DNA of 64,000 bases from Bolinopsis microptera (Eukaryota > Ctenophora > Tentaculata > Lobata > Bolinopsidae): the NCBI RefSeq assembly GCF_026151205.1, contig NC_087073.1:372001-436000 (forward strand). Reading direction: 5' to 3'. The position numbers and the translations under genes were made by a program. The notes under the pieces are model-generated. The model was given only the letters and a program-made list of their open reading frames with translations, made no database searches and was not told the DNA's origin. Positions 34,537 through 46,000 of this stretch are shown here, one piece after another. How positions within the stretch are numbered: the first letter of the stretch is position 1; each line of letters begins with the position of its first letter.

Positions 34537-37500
34537 ATATACGTAACGAGGCATAATTCATCTCGCTTGCATTATGTAGAAATACGTAACGAGGCATAAT
34601 TCATCTCGCTTGCATTATGTAGATATACGTAACGAGGCATAATTCATCTCGCTTGCATTATGTAGATATACGTAACGAGGTATAATTCATCTCGCTTGCA
34701 TTATGTAGATATACGTAACGAGGCATAATTCATCTCGCTTGCATTATGTAGATATACGTAACGAAGCATAATTCATCTCGCTTGCATTATGTAGATATAC
34801 GTAACGAGGCATAATTCATCTCGCTTGCATTATGTAGATATACGTAACGAGGCATAATTCATCTCGCTTGCATTATGTAGATATACGTAACGAGGCATAA
34901 TTCATCTCGCTTGCATTATGTGGTATACGTAACGAGGCATAATTCATCTCGCTTGCATTATGTAGATATACGTAACGAGGCATAATTCATCTCGCTTGCA
35001 TTATGTAGATATACGTAACGAGGTATAATTCATCTCGCTTGCATTATGTAGATATACGTAACGAGGCATAATTCATCTCGCTTGCATTATGTAGATTTAC
35101 GTAACGAGGCATAATTCATCTCGCTTGCATTATGTAGATATACGTAACGAGGCATAATTCATCTCGCTTGCATTATGTAGATATACGTAACGAGGCATAA
35201 TTCATCTCGCTTGCATTATGTAGATATACGTAACGAGGCATAATTCATCTCGCTTGCATTATGTAGATATACGTAACGAGGCATAATTCATCTCGCTTGC
35301 ATTATGTAGATATACGTAACGAGGCATAATTCATCTCGCTTGCATTATGTAGATTATACGTAACGAGACATAATTCATCTCGCTTGCATTATGTAGAAAT
35401 ACGTAACGAGGCATAATTCATCTCGCTTGCATTATGTAGATATACGTAACGAGGCATAATTCATCTCGCTTGCATTATGTAGATATACGTAACGAGGTAT
35501 AATTCATCTCGCTTGCATTATGTAGATATACGTAACGAGGCATAATTCATCTCGCTTGCATTATGTAGATATACGTAACGAGGCATAATTCATCTCGCTT
35601 GCATTATGTAGATATACGTAACGAGCATAATTCATCTCGCTTGCATTATGTAGATATACGTAACGAGGCATAATTCATCTCGCTTGCATTATGTAGATAT
35701 ACGTAACGAGGCATAATTCATCTCGCTTGCATTATGTAGATATACGTAACGAGGCATAATTCATCTCGCTTGCATTATGTGGTATACGTAACGAGGCATA
35801 ATTCATCTCGCTTGCATTATGTAGATATACGTAACGAGGCATAATTCATCTCGCTTGCATTATGTAGATATACGTAACGAGGTATAATTCATCTCGCTTG
35901 CATTATGTAGATATACGTAACGAGGCATAATTCATCTCGCTTGCATTATGTAGATTTACGTAACGAGGCATAATTCATCTCGCTTGCATTATGTAGATAT
36001 ACGTAACGAGGCATAATTCATCTCGCTTGCATTATGTAGATATACGTAACGAGGACATAATTCATCTCGCTTGCATTATGTAGATATACGTAACGAGGCA
36101 TAATTCATCTCGCTTGCATTATGTAGATATACGTAACGAGGTATAATTCATCTCGCTTGCATTATGTAGATATACGTAACGAGGCATAATTCCTCTCGCT
36201 TGCATTATGTAGATATACGTAACGAGGCATAATTCATCTCGCTTGCATTATGTAGATATACGTAACGAGGCATAATTCATCTCGCTTGCATTATGTAGAT
36301 ATACGTAACGAGGCATAATTCATCTCGCTTGCATTATGTAGATATACGTAACGAGGCATAATTCATCTCGCTTGCATTATGTAGATATACTTAACGAGGC
36401 ATAATTCATCTCGCTTGCATTATGTAGATATACGTAACGAGGCATAATTCATCTCGCTTGCATTATGTGGTATACGTAACGAGGCATAATTCATCTCGCT
36501 TGCATTATGTAGATATACGTAACGAGGCATAATTCATCTCGCTTGCATTATGTAGATATACGTAACGAGGTATAATTCATCTCGCTTGCATTATGTAGAT
36601 ATACGTAACGAGGCATAATTCATCTCGCTTGCATTATGTAGATTTACGTAACGAGGCATAATTCATCTCGCTTGCATTATGTAGATATACGTAAAGAGGC
36701 ATAATTCATCTCGCTTGCATTATGTAGATATACGTAACGAGGTATAATTCATCTCGCTTGCATTATGTAGATATACGTAACGAGGCATAATTCATCTCGC
36801 TTGCATTATGTAGATTTACGTAACGAGGCATAATTCATCTCGCTTGCATTATGTAGATAAACGTAACGAGGCATAATTCATCTCGCTTGCATTATGTAGA
36901 TATACGTAACGAGGCATAATTCATCTCGCTTGCATTATGTAGATATACGTAACGAGGCATAATTCATCTCGCTTGCATTATGTAGATATACGTAACGAGG
37001 CATAATTCATCTCGCTTGCATTATGTAGATATACGTAACGAGGCATAATTCATCTCGCTTGCATTATGTAGATATACGTAACGAGGACATAATTCATCTC
37101 GCTTGCATTATGTAGATATACGTAACGAGGCATAATTCATCTCGCTTGCATTATGTAGATATACGTAACGAGGCATAATTCCTCTCGCTTGCATTATGTA
37201 GATATACGTAACGAGGCATAATTCATCTCGCTTGCATTATGTAGATATACGTAACGAGGCATAATTCATCTCGCTTGCATTATGTAGATATACGTAACGA
37301 GGCATAATTCATCTCGCTTGCATTATGTAGATATACGTAACGAGGCATAATTCATCTCGCTTGCATTATGTAGATATACGTAACGAGGCATAATTCATCT
37401 CGCTTGCATTATGTAGATATACGTAACGAGGCATAATTCATCTCGCTTGCATTATGTAGATATACGTAACGAGGCATAATTCATCTCGCTTGCATTATGT

Positions 37501-38102
37501 AGATATACGTAACGAGGCATAATTCATCTCGCTTGCATTATGTAGATATACGTAACGAGGCATAATTCATCTCGCTTGCATTATGTAGATATACGTAACG
37601 AGGCATAATTCATCTCGCTTGCATTATGTAGATATACGTAACGAGGCATAATTCATCTCGCTTGCATTATGTAGATATACGTAACGAGGCATAATTCATC
37701 TCGCTTGCATTATGTAGATATACGTAACGAGGCATAATTCATCTCGCTTGCATTATGTAGATATACGTAACGAGGCATAATTCATCTCGCTTGCATTATG
37801 TAGATATACGTAACGAGGCATAATTCATCTCGCTTGCATTATGTAGATATACGTAACATTGCATAATTCATCTCGCTTGCATTATGTAGATATACGTAAC
37901 GAGGCATAATTCATCTCGCTTGCATTATGTAGATATACGTAACGAGGCATAATTCATCTCGCTTGCATTATGTAGATATACGTAACGAGGCATAATTCAT
38001 CTCGCTTGCATTATGTAGATATACGTAACGAGGCATAATTCATCTCGCTTGCATTATGTAGATATACGTAACGAGGCATAATTCATCTCGCTTGCATTAT
38101 GT
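34537..38102 (+). repeat. 43-bp satellite, block 3 (~83 copies)
   Basis: Longest block of the 43-bp repeat. Variants such as GTGGTATACG, GAGGTATAATT and GATTTACG recur in the same order several times (around 34921-35090, 35781-35955, 36469-36645), indicating higher-order amplification of about 0.8 kb. Confidence 0.97.
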
Positions 38103-38139
38103 GGGAAGTTGGTCGTTTACCACCTGACAGTCTATGCAA

Positions 38140-38296
38140 CGTCTATGCAACGTCCGTGCAACAACAAAAGAACCGTCTATGCAACGTCTATGCAACGTCC
38201 CTGCACAATGAACACTCTATGCACACTCCCTGCACGGTCAGTCTATGCAACGTCTATGCAACGTCTATGCAACGTCTATGCAACGTCCCTGCACAG
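38140..38296 (+). repeat. 11-bp repeats TCTATGCAACG
   Basis: TCTATGCAACG recurs about eight times with interruptions (CCCTGCACA). Also present inverted at 50540-50620 and direct at 50660-50780. Confidence 0.9.
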
Positions 38297-38299
38297 TAC

Positions 38300-39190
38300 C
38301 ATATGAACACCGGCTACTAGCCGGCTACTAACCGGCTAGTAGCCACTTTTGTAATAACAGCTCCTCAACTTCACATTAACAACCGGCTACTAACCGGCAC
38401 TTGAAAAGTGGTCACTAGCCGGCTACTAACCGGCTACTAGCCGGCTAGTGACCACAAAGTGGCTACTAACCGGCTACTAAGCGGTCACTAGCCGGCTATT
38501 AGCCGAGCTCTAAAGCAGACCTACTAGTAGCCGGTTCCAAACCGGCTACTAGCCGGCACTTAGAAAGTGGTCACTAGCCGGCTACTAACCGGCTACTAAC
38601 CGGCTAGTAACCACCAAGTGGCTACTAACCGGCTACTAACCGGTCACTAGCCGGCTCTTAAGCGGACCTACTAGTAGCCGGTTCCAAACCGGCTACTAGC
38701 CGGCACTTAGAAAGCGGTCACTAGCCGGCTACTAACCGGCTACTAACCGGCTAGTAACCACCAAGTGGCTACTAACCGGCTACTAACCGGTCACTAGCCG
38801 GCTCTTAAGCGGACCTACTAGCCGGCACTCGAAAAGCGGTCGCTAGCCGGCTACTAACCGGCTACTAACCGGCTAGTAACCACCAAGTGGCTACTAACCG
38901 GTCACTAGCCGGCTCTAAAGCGGACCTTCTAGTTCCAAACCGGCTACTAGCCGACACCTGAAAAGCGGTCACTAGCCGGCTACTAACCGGCTACTAACCG
39001 GCTAGTAACCACCAAGTGGCTACTAACCGGTCACTAGCCGGCTCTAAAGCGGACCTTCTAGTTCCAAACCGGCTACTAGCCGACACTTGAAAAGCGGTCA
39101 CTAGCCGGCTGGTTGGTACTAGCTGGTTAGTAGACGGCTACTAACCGGCTAGTACTAACCTGCTCTAGGCGACTCTAAATCAGACCGGCT
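38300..39190. repeat. CGGCTA-type palindromic satellite, left copy
   Basis: Built from ACCGGCTACTA and TAGCCGGCTA words in ~150-bp higher-order units with AACCACCAAGTGGCTA and AAGCGGACCT spacers. Because the core TAGCCGGCTA is self-complementary the array can fold on itself. Inverted at 49690-50520, direct again at 50795-51530. Confidence 0.93.
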
Positions 39191-39224
39191 ATAATTCATT
39201 ATTGCCAAATAAACAAATTATTTG

Positions 39225-39330
39225 AAACAAATTATTTGAAACAAATTATTTGAAACTTGTTATTTGAAACTTGTTATTTGAAACAAATTATTGAAATGAA
39301 TTATTTGAAACACGTTATTTGAAAGTAAGT
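39225..39330 (+). repeat. 14-bp repeats AAACAAATTATTTG
   Basis: Several tandem units with ACTTGTTATTTGAA variants. Repeated at 51550-51660; a remnant in inverted orientation sits at 49667-49690. Confidence 0.85.
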
Positions 39331-39530
39331 TCCAAAATCGATTACAACATTTTTATGAAAAATAAAAAAATACTGAAAACTGATTACATTCAATTTCTTC
39401 GTGGTGGAGGAGCAGTGTAATTGTTTTTGGGCGCTAGGACGACGCCTTGGGTACAAAGGGTCCTAAGAGTGGCAAGATTACGGTTGCAGATCTCGTTTGC
39501 GAAGGTGTAAACACTAGGAAGTCTGACGTC

Positions 39531-40382
39531 TCAGAGTTGCAGCAGTGCGTGTTGGACACCTGGTAGGTCAACTTTTGCTGCTTCAGCGATACATCGCTTT
39601 CTTGAGAAGTGACTCCGAGAAATGTGTATCTGCTCCAGAGCGGCAGACTTTGAGAGACCAGAGTTGACTAGCTGCACAACGGCGTCGTATTCCGCTATAA
39701 CCCCGTCTAAAGAAAATATCCGCCTCGTTCTGCGACCAGTAGGCAGAGCAGCAGCATTGGGAGCAGGTTGCTGATCAGTAGCAGGTTGGTGTCCAGGAGC
39801 AGCTTGCTGAACAGGAGGTTGAGGAGAATTGGGAGCAGGTTGTTGATCAGTAACAGGTTGCTGTGCAGGAGCAGGTTGAGGAGCTGGAGGTTGAGGAGCT
39901 GGAGGTTGAGGAGCTGGAGGTTGAGGAGCTGGAGGTTGAGGAGCTGGAGGTTGAGGAGCTGGAGGTTGAGGAGCTGGAGGTTGAGGAGCTGGAGGTTGAG
40001 GAGCTGGAGGTTGAGGCGGTTGAGGAGCAGCAGCGGTACGAGGAGCTAGTCCTGGAACAGTGGGAGGAGGAGGGGGTGGGGTAGGTCTTGAACTAGAAGA
40101 GGTTCTAAGTCGGTGATTGGTGGTGGGGATAGGTCTGTTTGGTCGAATTGTGGGTGTAGAGTGCAGGGAGCACGGATCGATGTGTACTATAATCTGTAGA
40201 TAATCTGGGTCCTCTCTGTAAGCGCTTCTAACAGTCCGAATGCAGGCAGTACATCTGAGGGAGGGAAGGTCGGGACTGTAAGTCCTTCTGAAGCAGATTG
40301 AGGAGATGTGACCGGTAGACCCACAGTGATCGCATTTAGGAGCAGGTGTAGGAGCGGTATATCTGTTTCTTCTGGTCCGCAT
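39531..40382 (-). CDS. Zinc-knuckle, proline-repeat, HTH protein (copy 1)
   Basis: 283 aa if translation starts at the ATG at 40380-40382 (MRTRRNRYTAPTPAP); the frame is open further upstream, but a TATA box at 40462-40470 favours this start. A CCHC knuckle, CDHCGSTGHISSIC, lies near the N-terminus, with a second Cys pair (CTAC) after it. A proline-rich linker with ~10 PQPPA repeats (15-bp DNA unit) follows. The C-terminus (SLDGVIAEYDAVVQLVNSGL, SKSAALEQIHISRSHFSRKR) looks like a helix-turn-helix. The mix suggests a nucleic-acid-binding accessory protein of the surrounding element. No family name is offered. A near-identical copy lies at 51871-52806. Confidence 0.7.
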   Translation of the reverse strand: MRTRRNRYTAPTPAPKCDHCGSTGHISSICFRRTYSPDLPSLRCTACIRTVRSAYREDPDYLQIIVHIDPCSLHSTPTIRPNRPIPTTNHRLRTSSSSRPTPPPPPPTVPGLAPRTAAAPQPPQPPAPQPPAPQPPAPQPPAPQPPAPQPPAPQPPAPQPPAPQPPAPQPAPAQQPVTDQQPAPNSPQPPVQQAAPGHQPATDQQPAPNAAALPTGRRTRRIFSLDGVIAEYDAVVQLVNSGLSKSAALEQIHISRSHFSRKRCIAEAAKVDLPGVQHALLQL

Positions 40383-40461
40383 GTTGATTAAGAGTAAAGA
40401 ATGATGTATAGTAAAGAACGATGTAAAGAACGAGGGATAAATAAGTTGGTGGCTAATGCTA

Positions 40462-40470
40462 CTTATATAG
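40462..40470 (-). promoter_or_regulatory. TATA box of zinc-knuckle gene copy 1
   Basis: CTATATAAG on the minus strand, 80 bases upstream of the proposed start codon. Identical at 52886-52894 for copy 2. Confidence 0.6.
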
Positions 40471-41217
40471 TTTTTGGAAAGGCCTGCAGGTCCGTCAGGG
40501 CTCGTTATACCCATGGTTATTTGATCTGATCTATCATGCATGGTGTCACGTCAAATCCTAACGATTGCGGTGATCCGTTAGAACTCAATTGGGGATCACA
40601 TCGTTTTCACTGATCACGTCCCTGCAGGGATTCTTATGCAAAAGGAGGGATATAACCTAAACAATCTTGATAAAAGGATTAAAAAATGACTATGATACTT
40701 GATGCGTCCCATATCATAAATAATTTGGGATCCATCAGTTTCGGTTCGGTTTATAGATCGTTTCTTAGTAAAGTGGGAGCAAGCGGAGCATTCGTCTATT
40801 TTCAAAATGTAATAATTGCGATATTACTCGTCAGCCAGCGCAGGCCAGCGCAATATAGTTGCGATATTGTTCGTCAGCTACTGCTAGTGCCGGCTACTGC
40901 TAGCGCTGGCTAGCGCCATGTATAGAAATCGGCTCTAACTAATTCGCTCGCCCAAATTTTCACGTGCCGTTTTTATGGTTTTGCAGCCAAACAAAACGGT
41001 TTTACAGACACCCTAATCCCAACCTTAACCCTAACCCCGAAGCTATTCATAACCCTAACCACAACCGTGGTCACTATTAACCAATGTCTCTATTAACCAA
41101 TGTAAACAGTTCTGCGTGAGAAATTCGAGCTAGCTTGCTCAGGCTAAATTGGCCAAATAAGCTCAGTGAAGCTAGCACTCACACAACACTTGCCACAAAG
41201 GTTTAGCTACCTGTTAT
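40471..41217. other. Non-coding flank of the zinc-knuckle gene
   Basis: No gene seen. 40815-40920 holds small overlapping hairpins (CGATATTACTCGTCAGC, GCTAGCGCTGGCTAGCGCC). 41009-41065 has degenerate telomere words (CCCTAACCC). The whole stretch is repeated at 52895-53641. Confidence 0.6.
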
Positions 41218-42050
41218 TAACACTAGCAGGAACCCATTAACCCTAAAGTGGTGTCAAGACTTTAGGAGGCCGGATCAGTTTCCTGCCGCAAAGTCTCCCA
41301 GTGAAAATTATTATTACCTATTCAATTCACGTTTTTGACACCACTTGGAAGTCCGAATTTTGGGCACTAAAATTCTTATTTCTTGGCCAATTTTTTTCCC
41401 TGCTCTTGCCGAAGGCAAAAAGATCGTAGGGATCGGAATAAGTAATCGGGTTTGGATATATGAGGTGAAAAAATGATCCTACGTCTATGACAAAAGTCTG
41501 CGCCTTCACAATATAGACCACTCTGCATAAATTGGGGGTATTATTGGCGTTTGTTTTGCTGCGCGCGACGACAGCTATGTGTTAATTAATTGTTTTATCC
41601 AACGCGAATTTCAATTGTCAAACGATGCCGTTTAAATAAATTAGCCCCACATTTGTGCGCGGCGTACTAAATATTCGATTATAATCCTGCACGCGCGCAA
41701 TGATAAATTACGATTAAAAACATTGTACTTATGAATTAAGCAACTTATATTATTACTGAATATTTTCGTAACTTATGACATGACAACAAAATAATGCAAT
41801 ATCCTATTTTTTTTGACTCAATAAGATTAAACTTTTCATTGCAAACATTAACGGTTTGAGCAGGGAAAATTGATCGTGCGTGGTGTGACCGCGGCGAAAT
41901 TCTTGCTTATTTTTTTATGTTGATTTGAAGGCCATTAAGGCATTTGACCCAGTCATAACAAATTTGAGTATTATATCTTTTACGGTTTTTGCGGAACGTC
42001 GTGTTAAAGTTGATGCCCTGGTGTCAGTAAAATGGTAGCAAATATATATA
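41218..42050 (+). repeat. Dispersed repeat R1 with a 468-bp insertion
   Basis: Relative to the 7556-7835 copy, extra sequence begins CCCTGCTC at 41398 and ends GAGCAGGG at 41865. These 8-bp ends are perfect inverted complements, so a small non-autonomous DNA transposon is plausible. About 40 further bases up to 41905 are also unmatched, so the exact edges are uncertain. Confidence 0.6.
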
Positions 42051-42188
42051 ATATAAATAATTATAGTGTCCTCATGAAATAAAACAATTAATCTGGTTAG
42101 TTTGCAAAATTATGATATATCTACGACTTCATTAAATGCAATACAACATCAATTATATATTTTAGATAATCATTAAACTTCCCATTAT

Positions 42189-42590
42189 TCAACCAAAGGT
42201 TCTTTTCATGAGCTCAGGAATCTCAAAGTTAAAACTCTTACGAACAGAAACATCAGAACGTGTAAGATTAAATCTCTTCAACCACATAAATTCACAGAGT
42301 GCCAAGTCCATTGCAGCTGAATCAGTCCTGGTTCGTCCGTGCCCCCCTCTCATGTGACGCTTAGCGTGGTACCACATACCTTCACAGGTATTTGTATGCA
42401 CGCCCGTTGCAGGGTCGATGAATCCACGTCGATGATTCACGGTGAGGTGGATATATCCATGGCGATTCAGGTGTGTGTAGCCTTTCCAGCGGTCTGATAG
42501 GATTGTAGTACCAGGGTTGATGTAACGCTTTATCAGAGAGAGGAGGGTGTGATGGTTCCTTCTGTTATCAGGGCACTCCACCAAGAAACA
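42189..42590 (-). pseudogene. Merlin/IS1016-type transposase, C-terminal half
   Basis: Matches the ISXO2-like (DDE_Tnp_IS1595) domain: TGECFLVECPDNRR, LIKRYINPGTTILSDRWKGY (second Asp), HLTVNHRRGFIDPATGVHTN and TCEGMWYHAKRHMRGGHGR (third acidic residue Glu). The N-terminal part with the first Asp lies 6.6 kb away at 49192-49400 on the same strand, separated by a LINE-bearing insertion. Merlin elements are DNA transposons related to bacterial IS1016. The gene cannot make a whole transposase. Confidence 0.85.
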
Positions 42591-42604
42591 TTCTCCAGTA
42601 GTTA

Positions 42605-43072
42605 GTAGTAGTAGTAAGTAGTAAACCCGCGATGGGGTGGCATGTGCCTCAATAAAAATATTACAATCATTTATTATTATATCAATGTATCATTAAATAT
42701 TTCAAAAATATCAATAACGTATGGTTGATCCTTCACACTTGGTAAAATATATAAAAATAAAGTTAATCTACACTAAAGAATAAATAATCTATATTATATA
42801 AATCAACAATATTAACTCCCCATCTTCATGTAGTCATTTATCAAAGCGGTAGAAATCCAAGTAATTTTAGTACGCGGTGCGCAAGGAATTTCGTTTTTTT
42901 TTAAATGTGTAGGCAAGATAAGCCTAAGTGTGGCAGTGAAAATTGAAAAATAAGTTGCAGAATAAATTGCAGTGACTGACTTTCAAATGCATTATCGCAG
43001 TTCATTTATTTGACTGCACAGTGCACTAACGTTTAGGATTCTTACAGCTGTTATATTTTGCTAATATTTTGT
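42605..43072 (-). other. LINE 3' untranslated region
   Basis: About 470 bases of AT-rich sequence between the RT stop codon and the TACTAC tail. No coding seen. Confidence 0.5.
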
Positions 43073-46000
43073 TTAAAAGTTGTAAAGGACAAAGTTCTTG
43101 TCCGTCCACGAAAGGTTTTCTAGGTCAAGTTTTTGTTTGTCCAGTAAGTAACGTACAATGTTGTCCTTGTATGAATTAATAAACTTATCTTGTAACTTAG
43201 GTACGTTGAAGGGAAGGATTTTGTTTATTTCGTTTATCGTGTTGTTATATAATCGTGGTCCTACGTTAGAGATGCTATAATCGGTGATCCGTAATCTGTT
43301 GAACTTAATTTCAAAATACTTTGGATTTCTCCTTTCCGTTTGTCTAAGCGGTGATTTTTCAAATATACTACAGATACTCGATGGTGCTACTCCCATATAA
43401 ACCTTGTGCATCAAAGTTAGACAGCTTTTAGCAATGAGATTAGGAAGAGCCAAAATTCCTATTTTGTTGAAGATGGATTTTGTGTGAGATGGTAGTTTAC
43501 GTTTTTCTTTGTCGTAAAAATAGTTATGATATTCTGAATCAGTGGCGCGAATAGCTTTCTTTTGAGCAGAGAATAAAGACTGAATGGAATTTAAAGATTT
43601 AGTACCCCAAACAGTAGCGCAGTAATACAGGTGAGATTGAATTAAACTATTGTATAGCATTTTTTGAGCTTTATTCGGAATGGAACTTTTAAGTTTCATC
43701 ATAACGCCTGCATTTCTGGATATTTTAGTCTTTAACTGTTTAATGTGCTGGCTCCAGCTAAGTTTTGAGTCAATAATGACACCTAAAAATCGTTCATGTT
43801 CACTTTTCACTAGTCGCTGTCCTTCTATACTAATATTTATATCCTCTGGTAATCTGTTAGTGAATATCATGTATTTAGTTTTTCCTACATTAAGTTTAAG
43901 ACCGTTGTTTTTAACCCATGTCTGTACAGTATTTAATACTCTGTTTGCACGCATGTTCAGTTCAGTGTACGTGTCGGCAGAAACGATGATGTTTGCATCA
44001 TCAGCGAAGAAAATATAATGGGCTATATCGCTTACATTTGCAAGGTCGTTTATGTAAATAATGAACAATATAGGACCAAGAATGGACCCTTGAGGAACTC
44101 CATGTTCCAATCCCATTTTTTCTGAACTGCAACCGTTGACGTGAACATACTGTTTCCGGTTAGTTAGATAAGACTCAAACCAGGATAAGCTAAGGCCTCT
44201 TACACCATAGTGCTCCAGCTTATGTAGCAGTATCTCACTGTCTACTAGGTCAAACGCCTTGGAGAAGTCAAGAAGCAGTAATGCTGACACTTGCTTCCTT
44301 TCTAGAGCTTTATGTATGTTAAACTGAGCTTCAAGCAACGCATGTTCACAACTGTGACCCGATCTAAAACCAAATTGCGACGCATATAGAATATTACGTG
44401 ATTTTAGGTGCTTTACTAAACGTGCATGCATTATTTTTTCGAATATCTTTGAGAAGCAGGACAAAAGTGAGATTGGTCTGTAGTTTGTAATTTCGCTGCG
44501 CGATCCTCCTTTATGGAGTGGGATAACCTTAGCAAGTTTGAGCTTTTCGGGGAATACTCCTTCGTGAAGGGAGTGTGAGATCAGGTGATTAACTACTGGA
44601 GACAGCACATTGCAAACCTTTTTAAGAGGCTGTATATTCATATCTGAAGTCGATTTGTTCTTAAGATCATGTATGATTTCAGCAATTTCGGAGGGCGAGG
44701 AGTCCTCCAGCTCCATATCAAAATCACATCGACTTGATTGGGGAAGAGAATGTCCTACTGATCCTGCACCGCGAACCAGATTGTTTTCGCTCTTTAGGTT
44801 CTCAGCTATATTAGTAAAATAATCATTAAAACTGTCAGCTATATCTTGTGATTCGGTTATAACTCTATTTTTATAGTTAATCTTACTTATTTTTATTTTT
44901 TCTTTTGATTTCTTGTTTAATATTTGATTAATCATTTGCCATTGTAATTTGCTATTGCTCGCATGCTTTTTAAAATATGATGCGTAATACTTCTTTTTCG
45001 CAATATCTACTTGTTTTTCAACAAACTTTTTCATATGCTTATAAGTTTTTTCATTTTTTTCAGTAGGCTCTTTAACAAAGGATTTATATAGTTGGTTCTT
45101 TCGATTGCATGCACATTGAAGCCAATCTAATATCCACGGTTTAGAGTTTTTTCTGTGGTTCGATTTTTTCTTTTTAACTGGAAAACACTCATTATAGACT
45201 TCTTCATATTTAGTGTGAAAAGCTTCAAATTTTGTATTTGTCCCGTCAACGTTGTGTAAAAAATTCCAATCAATAGACGCTATTTTCTCCTCAAAACGAG
45301 CGATTTTCTCTTCATTTATTACTCGGTTTGATGATTCACAAGTTTCATTTTTCAATTTATTTCCTATTCTATTAGTGTCGAGAAGTATGCCGGTAAATGT
45401 GGCAAGGTGATCAGATAGCGATTCAGTTATAATGCCTGACTTTGTTATAGCATGGCATTGGTTTACGAAAATGTGATCAATAAGTGTAGCACTGTGACAA
45501 GTAATACGAGTTGGTCGTGATATCGTTGGTGCGAATCCATACTCTGCAAAAATATCAACATATTTAGTAGTATGGTCATTTACGCCGTATTCTAATAGAT
45601 TAATATTGGTATCACCTAGAAATAATACGTTTTTGTTGCTATGTCGCGCCAAATCTTTTAGGGTGTTTTCCAATTTTTCTAAGTAACTGGGGACATTACC
45701 ACTGGGAGACCGATACATATTGCATAGTATGACGTTTTTGTGGCCATTTTGAGCTATCTCTATTAACTGAAATTCGCCAACGTTTGGATCATCTCTATAA
45801 GATAATTCAGATCGTGCAGTGACATCAGATAATTCACAGAGATTCTTGTTTACATAGGTTACTAGACCACCGCCCTTACCAGAGTCCCTTGCGGGAGCCT
45901 GAATAAAGGGGGGATGAAAGCCTTCTAACTCTAATTCTTTTCCTTGAAATGCCATACTTACAACCGTGCAGTTTGTTTCGTTGAAACACAGAACATCAAA

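Noticed and set aside
34537-38102. Regular repeats that might suggest a CRISPR array
   Set aside because: Units are directly adjacent with no unique spacers, and the context is eukaryotic.
39531-40541. Upstream start (MHDRSDQ) for the zinc-knuckle gene
   Set aside because: It would place the TATA box inside the coding region; the MRTRRNRY start fits the promoter.
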